In this document: positions 8,638-16,432 of the stretch, piece by piece
How the letters are laid out: each line of letters opens with the position of its first letter
Position numbering within the stretch: the stretch's first letter is position 1
Assembly: GCA_030448005.1 (NCBI GenBank)
Contig: JAUJNT010000002.1
Location: 686,759 to 734,351 of the forward strand
Direction: 5' to 3'
Source of the DNA: Thermoleophilaceae bacterium
GTDB lineage: Bacteria; Actinomycetota; Thermoleophilia; Solirubrobacterales; Thermoleophilaceae
Length of the DNA stretch: 47,593 nucleotides
The notes under the pieces: generated by a model
Told to the model about the DNA's origin: nothing
The model's database searches: none
What the model saw: the letters and a program-made list of their open reading frames with translations, nothing else
Position numbers and translations under genes: made by a program

Positions 8638-9251
8638 GCGGCGGGGAGCTTCTCAGCTTCTTCGGCGTGGCAGCCGTGCTCGTGATCACGCCGGGGGCCG
8701 ACATGGCGCTCGTCACCCGTAACGCGCTGCGAGGTGGCAGGCTGGAGGGACTCGAGACCATCGCCGGGATCATGCTCGGCCTCTCCGTCTGGGTCACGCT
8801 GTCCGCGGCGGGGGTCGCCGCCCTGCTCACGGCTTCCACCACCGCCTTCACGGTCCTCAAGGTGGCCGGAGCCGCCTACCTGGGATTCCTCGGAGTCCAG
8901 GCCCTGTGGGCGGCGATCAGGGGAGACGCGATCGACGAGAGCGCCGGTAGGCGGGCGCACTCTCCGTTCACGGAGGGACTGCTCACCAACCTGCTGAACC
9001 CGAAGATCGCCGCGTTCTTCACGAGCTTCCTGCCGCAGTTCGTGGATCCCGGCGAGCCGGTCTTCGGCGCGTCGCTCGCCCTCGGAGGCGCCTTCATGCT
9101 GATGGGCCTCGTGTGGCTCGTCGCGCTCGCCTCCACCGTCGCCTCGGCCAGGGGCCTCATGTCGCGCCCTCGCGTGGCCAGAGCATGGAACGCGGTGGCG
9201 GGCACGGCACTCATCGGGCTCTCCGTGCGGCTGGCGGTGGCTGAGAGGTAG
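8634..9251 (+). CDS. LysE/RhtB family exporter
   Basis: 205 residues starting at a GTG that overlaps the preceding stop (GTGA). It has six hydrophobic segments and the family sequence VLVITPGADMALVTRNALRGG near the N-terminus, plus LLTNLLNPKIAAFFTSFLPQF, the second conserved LysE block. The family exports amino acids or related small solutes across the inner membrane. Its place at the end of the glucan operon is probably by co-transcription; a direct role in polymer synthesis is not evident. A GC hairpin follows its stop. Confidence 0.9.
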   Translation: MSGGELLSFFGVAAVLVITPGADMALVTRNALRGGRLEGLETIAGIMLGLSVWVTLSAAGVAALLTASTTAFTVLKVAGAAYLGFLGVQALWAAIRGDAIDESAGRRAHSPFTEGLLTNLLNPKIAAFFTSFLPQFVDPGEPVFGASLALGGAFMLMGLVWLVALASTVASARGLMSRPRVARAWNAVAGTALIGLSVRLAVAER

Positions 9252-9253
9252 CG

Positions 9254-9272
9254 GGCGGGCGGTCAGCCCGCC
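9254..9272. terminator. GC hairpin between convergent genes
   Basis: Perfect 7-bp stem GGCGGGC/GCCCGCC with a GGTCA loop lies directly after the LysE stop (9249-9251) and covers the stop of the convergent NUDIX gene (9263-9265). Its place suggests a bidirectional terminator; there is no T-tract. Confidence 0.5.
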
Positions 9273-9916
9273 AGCAAGAGTCCCATCCCGCGCAACTGCC
9301 CATCTGCCTCCGGCGGCCAGTCGGCCGGGTCGGGGGGCCACCAGACGTGGGCGTCGTGCTCGGCGTCCATCTCGACCCGTGCGCCGCCGGGCGCGAGCGT
9401 CGCCAGGCCGACCAGCAGGATGAGGCCCGAGGGCACGCGCACGAGCGCCTCTACGCTCAGTAGCCGCGGGCGCACGCCCCACTCCTCGTGGAGCTCTCGG
9501 ACGAGGGTGTCCGCGGGGTTCTCGCCCACCTCGACCGCGCCGCCCGCCCCGAGCGCCCACCGTCCCGGCCAGGTGGCCACCCAGGGTGCCCGGCGTCCCG
9601 CGAGCCAGCGGCCCTCGGCATCTCGCACCACGCACAGGGCCGAGATCGACGCGCCCGCGTCCCGGCCGAGGCGCAGAGACCAGCGGGCCGGCTCGAGCTC
9701 GAGGCGCAGGTGCCGGGCCGAGGAGTCGAACTCCACCATGCGGGCGCTCATCCCGTCGTGGGTCGGCGAGCCCCGCCGCCGCAGCTCGGCCACCGCGGCA
9801 TCGGCCGCGGCGGTGGCGGGAGCGTCGGGCACGAACGGCTGGTCTCGCCAGCGCGCCTCCACCTGGGAGGCATCCCAGGGCCCGCGGGCCAGTAGAGCCG
9901 GCGCGCCGTTGGCCAC
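9263..9916 (-). CDS. NUDIX hydrolase
   Basis: About 217 residues from a GTG at 9916, just after the stop of the acyltransferase gene; the longer open frame overlaps that gene and is not needed. The NUDIX box GAVEVGENPADTLVRELHEE followed by WGV fits GX5EX7REUXEEXGU completely, so the Mg-binding catalytic helix is intact. The first about 90 residues lack a NUDIX fold and may be a substrate-specificity extension. NUDIX enzymes cleave nucleoside diphosphate-linked compounds; substrate unknown. It is on the same strand as, and immediately below, the hexapeptide transferase, so the two form a small operon convergent with the glucan genes. Confidence 0.88.
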   Translation of the reverse strand: MANGAPALLARGPWDASQVEARWRDQPFVPDAPATAAADAAVAELRRRGSPTHDGMSARMVEFDSSARHLRLELEPARWSLRLGRDAGASISALCVVRDAEGRWLAGRRAPWVATWPGRWALGAGGAVEVGENPADTLVRELHEEWGVRPRLLSVEALVRVPSGLILLVGLATLAPGGARVEMDAEHDAHVWWPPDPADWPPEADGQLRGMGLLLAG

Positions 9917-9918
9917 GC

Positions 9919-10620
9919 CTAGCTCCAGCGCATCCGGCGTGGCTCTGCGCGCATGCGGATCACCCGCGCCGGCACACCCCCCACGACGGCGTTTGCCGGC
10001 ACGTCGGCGGTGACCACCGCGCCCGTTCCGATGATGGCGTTGTCGCCAACCGTCACGCCGCGCAGGATGCAGGCCCCGTAGCCCACCCACACGTTGTGGC
10101 CCACGCGCACGTCGCGTTTGTAGATACCCTGCCGGCGGATCGGTCGGTCCACGTCGACCACGCCGTGGTCGAAGTCGATCACCATCACGCGGTCGGCGAT
10201 CACGCACTCGCGCCCGATCGAGACGTGCTGGAAGGCCGAGATGGTGCACTCCTGCCCCAGCACCGTCTTGGCCCCGACGGAGACCAGCCCCTCATGGCAG
10301 CGGATCTTCGTGCCGTGTCCCAGCCACGACCAGCGCCCGAGCTCGACGCGCCCCTGCGGCCCGATCTCGAGCACCACCTCAGAGCCGATGAAGGCGATGC
10401 CGTCGGTACGCAGGCGGCGGCCGTAGGAGGTGAGGTAGCGGCGGCGAAAGAGAGCGGCCAGGAGCCTCGCGTAGCGAGCGTTCAGCATGCGGTTGCGGCG
10501 CATGAACCGCAGGAGCGTTATCGGGCCGCCCGCGAGCGGCGCCGGCGGGCCGCGACGCTCGGGAGGCTCGCCGTCGGGTGGCGCGACCTCCGGCTTCACT
10601 TGGGACGTTGCGGGCTCCAT
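9919..10620 (-). CDS. Hexapeptide-repeat acyltransferase
   Basis: 233 residues. Left-handed beta-helix hexapeptide repeats run from about residue 80 (GPQGRVELGRWSWLGHGTK) to VGDNAIIGTGAVVTADVPAN and VVGGVPARVIR, the characteristic end of the maltose/galactoside/WbbJ O-acetyltransferase group. VIDFDHGV places the expected catalytic His in the loop. It transfers acetyl or another small acyl from acyl-CoA to a sugar hydroxyl. Mycobacterial methylglucose lipopolysaccharide loci carry an acyltransferase gene (Rv3034c) near the same GH57/GT4 genes, so decoration of the glucan is a reasonable inference. The first 45 residues are proline-rich and probably disordered. Confidence 0.87.
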   Translation of the reverse strand: MEPATSQVKPEVAPPDGEPPERRGPPAPLAGGPITLLRFMRRNRMLNARYARLLAALFRRRYLTSYGRRLRTDGIAFIGSEVVLEIGPQGRVELGRWSWLGHGTKIRCHEGLVSVGAKTVLGQECTISAFQHVSIGRECVIADRVMVIDFDHGVVDVDRPIRRQGIYKRDVRVGHNVWVGYGACILRGVTVGDNAIIGTGAVVTADVPANAVVGGVPARVIRMRAEPRRMRWS

Positions 10621-10702
10621 CGCCTGCCCGGATCATAGGTGGGGGCCGCGGTGAGAAGCCGGATAGTGGCGCTTCAGAGGGGCTTGTGCCAGAGTGGCCG
10701 CG

Positions 10703-11461
<759 letters not shown>

Positions 11462-11466
11462 CCCTC

Positions 11467-14022
11467 GTGCTGACGGTGGCCCTCAAGGGCATCGCCGCAC
11501 GCAAGATGCGTGCCGCCGGCACCGTCTTCGCCGTCTTCCTCGGGGTGGCGCTCATCGCCGGCACCTACATCCTCACCGACACGATCAACCGGTCGTTCGA
11601 CGACATATTCACCACCGCCCTCGAAGGCACGGACGTCGTCGTGTCGCCCAAGGTGATCGTGGAGCAGGAGTCCAGCGAGCCGCCGGCGTTCCCGGCATCC
11701 GTGCTCGAGACGGTCAGGCAGGTGGAGGGCGTCGAGAAGGCCGAGGGCGGGATCTTCTCGGTCGTGAGGATCACCAACTCCAACGGAGACACCCTCGGCT
11801 CGGAGTTCGCCCCCCAGTTCGTGGCCTCAGTGTTGCCCGAGCCGTTCGACGTCTTCACATACGAAGAGGGTCGCGCGCCTCGCACGGATCGGGAGGCGGC
11901 TATCGACCAGGCCAATGCCGAGCGGGAGGACATCGGTATCGGCGACTCGGTCGGCGTGGCAGGCGAGGGACGGTTGAGGCGCTACCGGGTGGTGGGGATC
12001 AACAAGCTCGGCGACACCGCCAGCGGCGGGTCGGCCAGGGTGACCCTCGTCCGCCCGGAGGCCCAGGAGGTGGCGGGAAAGCGAGAGGAGCTCGATCAGA
12101 TCTCGGTTGCCGCGTCCTCCGGTACCTCCCCGATCGACCTCGAGCGCAGGATCGCGCGGGTGGTGCCCTCCTCCGTCAGAGTGGAGCTTGCCTCCGAGAG
12201 CGCGGAGCGCCGCACGAAGGACATCGGTGACGACCTCGGCTTCATCAAGGTCGCGCTGCTGGTGTTCTCAGGGGTGGCGCTCGTGGTCGGCGGCTTTCTC
12301 ATCTTCAACACCTTCTCGATCACCGTGGCCCAGCGCATCCGCGAGTTCGGCCTCCTGCGAACGCTCGGCGCCTCACGCGGCCAGCTCCTCCGCAGCGTGC
12401 TGGCGGAGGCGCTGCTGATCGGCGTGCTCGGGTCCGTGCTCGGGCTGCTGGCCGGCGTGGGCTTTGCCAACGGCATCAACTCGCTGTTCAAGTCGTTCGG
12501 AATCGACCTGCCCAACACGGGAACGGTGATCGTGGGGCGCACGATCGTCGTGGCGCTCACGATCGGCATCCTCACCACGGTCGTCGCGTCGATGACACCC
12601 GCGCTGCGCGCCACGCGCGTCTCGCCGATGGATGCCCTGCGCGAGGCGGCGCTGCCCGAGTCGCGCCGCCGGGGGCGGGTCACCGCCGTGGTGGCCGCGC
12701 TGCTTGGGGCCCTCGGGCTCGGGATGCTGCTGATCGGCCTGTTCGGCGGGCTCGAGTCCTCGAGCTCGGCGGCCAGCCTGATGGGGGGCGGCGCGGCCGC
12801 CGTGCTGTTCGCCGTCTCGCTCTACAGCCCCCAGCTCGTGCGGCCGCTGGCCGCCGCGGCCGGCAGGCCGATCGAGGCCCTGCGCGGCCTCACCGGCCGC
12901 CTCGCCCGCGAGAACGCGATGCGCAAGCCGGGTCGCACGGCGGTGACCGCGGCGGCGCTGATGATCGGGCTGGCGCTCGTGGTCTTCGTGACGGTGTTCG
13001 CGGCCGGCATCAACGAGTCGATCGCCTCGGCCATCGACCGCAACTTCAAGGGCGATCTCACGATCCAGAACATCGACGGCTTCTCTCCCGTCCCGCGGTC
13101 GATCGAGCGGGACGTGCAGCAGATCGAGGGCATCGCGGCGGTATCGGCCATCCGGTTCAGCGAAGGCAAGGTGGAGGGTCAAAAGGCCACCCAGCGCGTG
13201 GCGGCCGTTGACCCGCCGAACATCGGCAGTGTCTTCGACTTCGAGTTCACCGAGGGCGACAAGTCCTCGCTGGAGCAGCTGGGAGACAACGAGGCGATCC
13301 TCGACGAGTCCTATGGCAAGTCGAACAACGTGGACGTGGGAGACGACCTCGAGGTGCTCACGCCCACCGGCCGGCGGCTGTCATACCGCGTGGTGGCGGC
13401 GGTGAAGGACCGCACCGACTTCCTCGGCAGCTTCGTGGTCAGCCACGCGGCACTCGCTCAGGACTTCGGCGAGACCCGCGACAACTACATATTCGCCGCC
13501 TTCGCCCCTGGGGCTGACGTCGGCCAGATCCAGAAGCGCGTCGAGCGGCTGGTCAAGGAGCGGTATCCCTCGGCCGAGGCACTCGACCAGGAGCAGCTGA
13601 AGAAGTCCCAGAAGGAGCAGATCGGGCAGCTCCTGGGGCTCGTGTACGCGCTGCTCTCGCTGGCGGTGGTGGTGTCGATCTTCGGGATCGTGAACACGCT
13701 CGCGCTCTCGATCCACGAGCGCACGCGCGAGCTCGGGATGCTGCGGGCGGTGGGTATGTCGCGCCGTCAGGTCAGGCGGATCGTGCGCTACGAGGCGGTG
13801 ATCACCGCCCTGATCGGCGCCATCCTGGGAACCGTCCTGGGAGTTCTCTTCGCTGCGCTGATCTCGCGGCCGCTCGCCGACGAGGGATTCGAGCTGGCCT
13901 ATCCGGTGGGCACGCTCCTTTTCCTGCTGGTGCTTGCCGCGCTGGCGGGGGTCCTGGCGGCGATCGGGCCCGCCCGCCGGGCCTCGCGGCTTAATGTGCT
14001 CGACGCGCTGGCCTACGAATAG
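11467..14022 (+). CDS. ABC transporter permease with two FtsX domains
   Basis: 851 residues from GTG 11467, 5 bases after the ATPase stop. Architecture: TM1 (about 12-35), a periplasm-type MacB domain (about 40-250), FtsX domain 1 with three TMs (about 258-395, containing RIREFGLLRTLGASRGQLL), a two-TM linker (405-465), a second TM and extracellular domain (490-700), and FtsX domain 2 (about 722-850, with HERTRELGMLRAVGMSRRQV). Such fused permeases export lipids, lipoproteins or peptides, or transmit force to envelope hydrolases. The neighbouring secreted peptidase favours an FtsEX-like control role, as inference only. Confidence 0.93.
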   Translation: MLTVALKGIAARKMRAAGTVFAVFLGVALIAGTYILTDTINRSFDDIFTTALEGTDVVVSPKVIVEQESSEPPAFPASVLETVRQVEGVEKAEGGIFSVVRITNSNGDTLGSEFAPQFVASVLPEPFDVFTYEEGRAPRTDREAAIDQANAEREDIGIGDSVGVAGEGRLRRYRVVGINKLGDTASGGSARVTLVRPEAQEVAGKREELDQISVAASSGTSPIDLERRIARVVPSSVRVELASESAERRTKDIGDDLGFIKVALLVFSGVALVVGGFLIFNTFSITVAQRIREFGLLRTLGASRGQLLRSVLAEALLIGVLGSVLGLLAGVGFANGINSLFKSFGIDLPNTGTVIVGRTIVVALTIGILTTVVASMTPALRATRVSPMDALREAALPESRRRGRVTAVVAALLGALGLGMLLIGLFGGLESSSSAASLMGGGAAAVLFAVSLYSPQLVRPLAAAAGRPIEALRGLTGRLARENAMRKPGRTAVTAAALMIGLALVVFVTVFAAGINESIASAIDRNFKGDLTIQNIDGFSPVPRSIERDVQQIEGIAAVSAIRFSEGKVEGQKATQRVAAVDPPNIGSVFDFEFTEGDKSSLEQLGDNEAILDESYGKSNNVDVGDDLEVLTPTGRRLSYRVVAAVKDRTDFLGSFVVSHAALAQDFGETRDNYIFAAFAPGADVGQIQKRVERLVKERYPSAEALDQEQLKKSQKEQIGQLLGLVYALLSLAVVVSIFGIVNTLALSIHERTRELGMLRAVGMSRRQVRRIVRYEAVITALIGAILGTVLGVLFAALISRPLADEGFELAYPVGTLLFLLVLAALAGVLAAIGPARRASRLNVLDALAYE

Positions 14023-14025
14023 CTC

Positions 14026-15117
14026 ATGTTCCGGGCACGGAATCCGATGAAGGTCCTTGTGCCTCCGCTCGCGCTGGCTCTCCTCATGCTGCTCACGCTG
14101 GCAACGCCGGCGTCTGCGGCCACCGTTTCGGTGGACAGCGGCGGCACTCTGCGGGTAAACGCGACACCCGGAGAGCAGAACGCGATCACGGTGGCCCCCG
14201 AAGGGCTCACGGGCTTTGCGCCGGTACTCGCCCTTTCAGACGCGGGGGCCGCCCCGACGCCCGGCGCCGGATGCCTGCCCGCTCTCACGCCCGATCGCGT
14301 GACCTGTGGCTCGGCAGCGATAACTCGCATCGAGATGGACCTCGGAGACGGCGATGACTCGGTGCTGGTGTTGGCGCCGCTGCCCTCCCGCCTGCGCGGC
14401 GGCGAGGGCGACGACGAGCTCACCACGAGCGCCGGCCGAGACCGTCTCGACGGCGGGAACGGGAGCGACTACGCCGACGCGGGCGAAGGGGATGACACCG
14501 TGCTGATGCGAGACCGGCGGGTGGACAGCGTGCTGTGCGGTGAGGGACGGGACCGCGTGCGGGCCGAGGTGCTCGACACCCTCGAGTTCTCTTGTGAATC
14601 CGTGAACTACGGGCCGCCCGGCCGTGCCGGCAGGCTGCTGCTGAAGAGCGGCGGTGGGCGTTTCGTGCCGGTCCCCGGTCAGCGCGGCGCGCGCGTGGAC
14701 CGCCGCATCCTGCCGGGAGTGCTCTACATCATCCGCCGCTACCGCGTGTCGATCGGCGACGGTTACTCGCTGTCTGGCAACCACGCGCCGCGAGGTGAGC
14801 ACCCCCTCGGACTGGCGGTTGACGTCTATCCCGGTGCTGGGGGAGGCTGGCGCCAGGTCAGCCGCCTTGCTCGCTGGGCCGAGCCGCGCCAGAACCGGCC
14901 ACGGCCGCCGTTCAGATGGGTCGGCTACCGAGGCGATCACAACCACGGCCCCGGAAACCACCTGCACCTCTCGTGGCAGCACTCGCCGGGGCGCCGCGGC
15001 CGGCCGGTGCGACAAGTGTGGGTGTTCGCGGTGAAGCGGGCGCGGGCGGCCTCGGCGGCCGTGTCGCTCGGGGCGCCCACCGCTTCGACGCGCCGGCTGG
15101 CGCAGCCTGACAACTAG
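14026..15117 (+). CDS. Secreted M15-like peptidase with acidic RTX-like repeats
   Basis: 363 residues; ATG 14026, alternative ATG 14047. A Sec signal ends near TPASAATV. Residues about 105-190 hold Gly/Asp-rich elements (GDGDDSVLV, GGEGDDELT, DGGNGSDYADAGEGDDTV) resembling Ca-binding RTX repeats. The C-terminal third has GEHPLGLAVDVYP and YRGDHNHGPGNHLHLSW, matching the HxxxxxxxD...HxH zinc pattern of M15/VanY D,D-carboxypeptidases and related LAS peptidases. It probably trims peptidoglycan peptides or binds wall outside the membrane. It starts 3 bases after the ABC permease stop, which suggests joint expression and possible activation by that ABC complex. Confidence 0.8.
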   Translation: MFRARNPMKVLVPPLALALLMLLTLATPASAATVSVDSGGTLRVNATPGEQNAITVAPEGLTGFAPVLALSDAGAAPTPGAGCLPALTPDRVTCGSAAITRIEMDLGDGDDSVLVLAPLPSRLRGGEGDDELTTSAGRDRLDGGNGSDYADAGEGDDTVLMRDRRVDSVLCGEGRDRVRAEVLDTLEFSCESVNYGPPGRAGRLLLKSGGGRFVPVPGQRGARVDRRILPGVLYIIRRYRVSIGDGYSLSGNHAPRGEHPLGLAVDVYPGAGGGWRQVSRLARWAEPRQNRPRPPFRWVGYRGDHNHGPGNHLHLSWQHSPGRRGRPVRQVWVFAVKRARAASAAVSLGAPTASTRRLAQPDN

Positions 15118-15152
15118 TTGCGCTGCGGCCGCGGGCCGTAGGATGCGCGGCC

Positions 15153-16109
15153 ATGGCCCGGGCCGGAACGCAGAACGCAGATCTGGCCGAGCGGTTGCTG
15201 GCCGGCGACAAGCGCGCGCTCGCGAGGGCCATATCGCTGGTGGAGGACGACGATCCTCAGGGCTGGGCGCTCGTGCGCGAGGTCTACCCGCACACCGGCA
15301 AGGCGGCGATCGTGGGTTTCACGGGGCCTCCCGGCGTCGGCAAGTCGACTCTGATCGGCGCGCTCACCGCTCACGCGCGCCAGGCCGATCGAGGGGTCGC
15401 CGTGCTGTCCATAGACCCGTCGTCCCCGTTCACCAAGGGCGCGCTGCTCGGCGACCGCATCCGGCTCACCGACCACTTCCTCGACTCGGGGGTCTTCATC
15501 CGGTCGATGGCCACCCGCGGCTCGCTCGGCGGCCTATCGGAGGCCACCCTCCAGGCCGCGTTGCTGATGGACGCCTCCGGCAAGGACGATGTCTTTCTCG
15601 AGACTGTGGGAGTCGGGCAGGCCGAGGTGGACATCATCGACCATGCGGACACCGTCGTGCTGGTGCTGATGCCGGGATCCGGCGACTCGATCCAGGCGCT
15701 CAAGGCGGGCGTCATGGAGATCCCAGACGTGATCGCGGTAAACAAGTCCGACCATCCGCTCACCGACACGATGATCAGGGAGATCCGCGGGGTGCTCTCG
15801 CTGGGCCCGCCCGAGGAATGGCAGGTGCCGATCGTGAAGACGGAGGCCTCGCGTGCGGAGGGGGTGGAGGAGCTTCAGCAGCAGATTGCCGCCCACCGTG
15901 AGCACATCGAGTCCAAGGGGTCGCTCGTCGAGCGCCGGCGGCGCAATCTGATGAACGAGGTGGTGGCGCTCGCCGCGGGACGTCTGCGCCGGCGCCTCGA
16001 GCGATCGATCCAGGAGGACTCCGGCGTGCAGGAGCTGCTCGACGAGGTGGTTGCGCGCCGGCTCGACCCGGCCAGTGCCGCCAGCCAGCTGCTCGAGCGA
16101 GACCTGTAG
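15153..16109 (+). CDS. meaB: Methylmalonyl-CoA mutase-associated GTPase MeaB
   Basis: 318 residues of the MeaB/ArgK G3E family. P-loop GFTGPPGVGKSTLIGAL near residue 55, switch region VLSIDPSSPFTKGALLGDRI, the MeaB block IRSMATRGSLGGLSEAT, FLETVGVGQAEVDI and the guanine-specificity NKSD. MeaB gates adenosylcobalamin loading and protects acyl-CoA mutases from inactivation. The partner mutase subunits lie about 18 kb downstream (34091-36249) rather than adjacent, which is unusual but not rare. The ATG at 15153 follows the peptidase stop by 35 bases. Confidence 0.95.
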   Translation: MARAGTQNADLAERLLAGDKRALARAISLVEDDDPQGWALVREVYPHTGKAAIVGFTGPPGVGKSTLIGALTAHARQADRGVAVLSIDPSSPFTKGALLGDRIRLTDHFLDSGVFIRSMATRGSLGGLSEATLQAALLMDASGKDDVFLETVGVGQAEVDIIDHADTVVLVLMPGSGDSIQALKAGVMEIPDVIAVNKSDHPLTDTMIREIRGVLSLGPPEEWQVPIVKTEASRAEGVEELQQQIAAHREHIESKGSLVERRRRNLMNEVVALAAGRLRRRLERSIQEDSGVQELLDEVVARRLDPASAASQLLERDL

Positions 16110-16119
16110 GCCGGGCGCG

Positions 16120-16404
16120 ATGTCGCTGCTCAGCTACTTGATCGCGCTGGCCGTGACCGGGCTGATCGTGGGCGCCCTCGCCCGGCTCGCCCTTCCGGGC
16201 CGGGACCCGATGTCGATCCCCATGACGATCGGCGTCGGCCTGCTCGGGTCCTTTGGCGCCGGGCTGCTCTCGCTCCTGCTATTCGACAGCGAAGGCGCGG
16301 GAATCACGCTCTCGATCCTCGGGGCCACGTCAGTCATGTACCTCGTCCGCCGCTCGCGCGGTGGTGGCCTGCTCGATCCGGGAACGCCGCCGGACGCCCG
16401 CTGA
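16120..16404 (+). CDS. Small membrane protein, GlsB/YeaQ-like
   Basis: 94 residues with three predicted transmembrane helices: LLSYLIALAVTGLIVGALAR, TIGVGLLGSFGAGLLSLLLF and a third near ILGATSVMYLVR. The pattern TGLIVGALARLALPGRDP followed by a glycine-rich second helix is that of the GlsB/YeaQ/YmgE transglycosylase-associated family, whose function is poorly known (stress-linked). The ATG lies 11 bases after the meaB stop. Cytoplasmic C-terminus is basic and proline-rich. Confidence 0.75.
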   Translation: MSLLSYLIALAVTGLIVGALARLALPGRDPMSIPMTIGVGLLGSFGAGLLSLLLFDSEGAGITLSILGATSVMYLVRRSRGGGLLDPGTPPDAR

Positions 16405-16414
16405 TAAGCCCCGT

Positions 16415-16430
16415 GTTAGGGTCCCCTAAC
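16415..16430. promoter_or_regulatory. Palindrome over a possible -10, just upstream of the phosphodiesterase-GT2 gene
   Basis: GTTAGGG-TC-CCCTAAC: perfect 7-bp arms around a 2-base centre, ending 2 bases before the ATG at 16433. TAGGGT (16417-16422) fits a TANNNT -10 box, which would place the transcript start at or near the ATG (leaderless). A repressor bound here would block transcription. The TTAGG...CCTAA half-sites recall DtxR/IdeR boxes, but spacing is shorter than the known 19-base iron box, so no regulator is assigned. Confidence 0.4.
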
Positions 16431-16432
16431 TC

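Noticed and set aside
16415-16430. TTAGGG as a telomere-like or iron-box (IdeR) element
   Set aside because: Only one unit, and the arms are closer than in the 19-base iron box; kept as an unassigned operator candidate.
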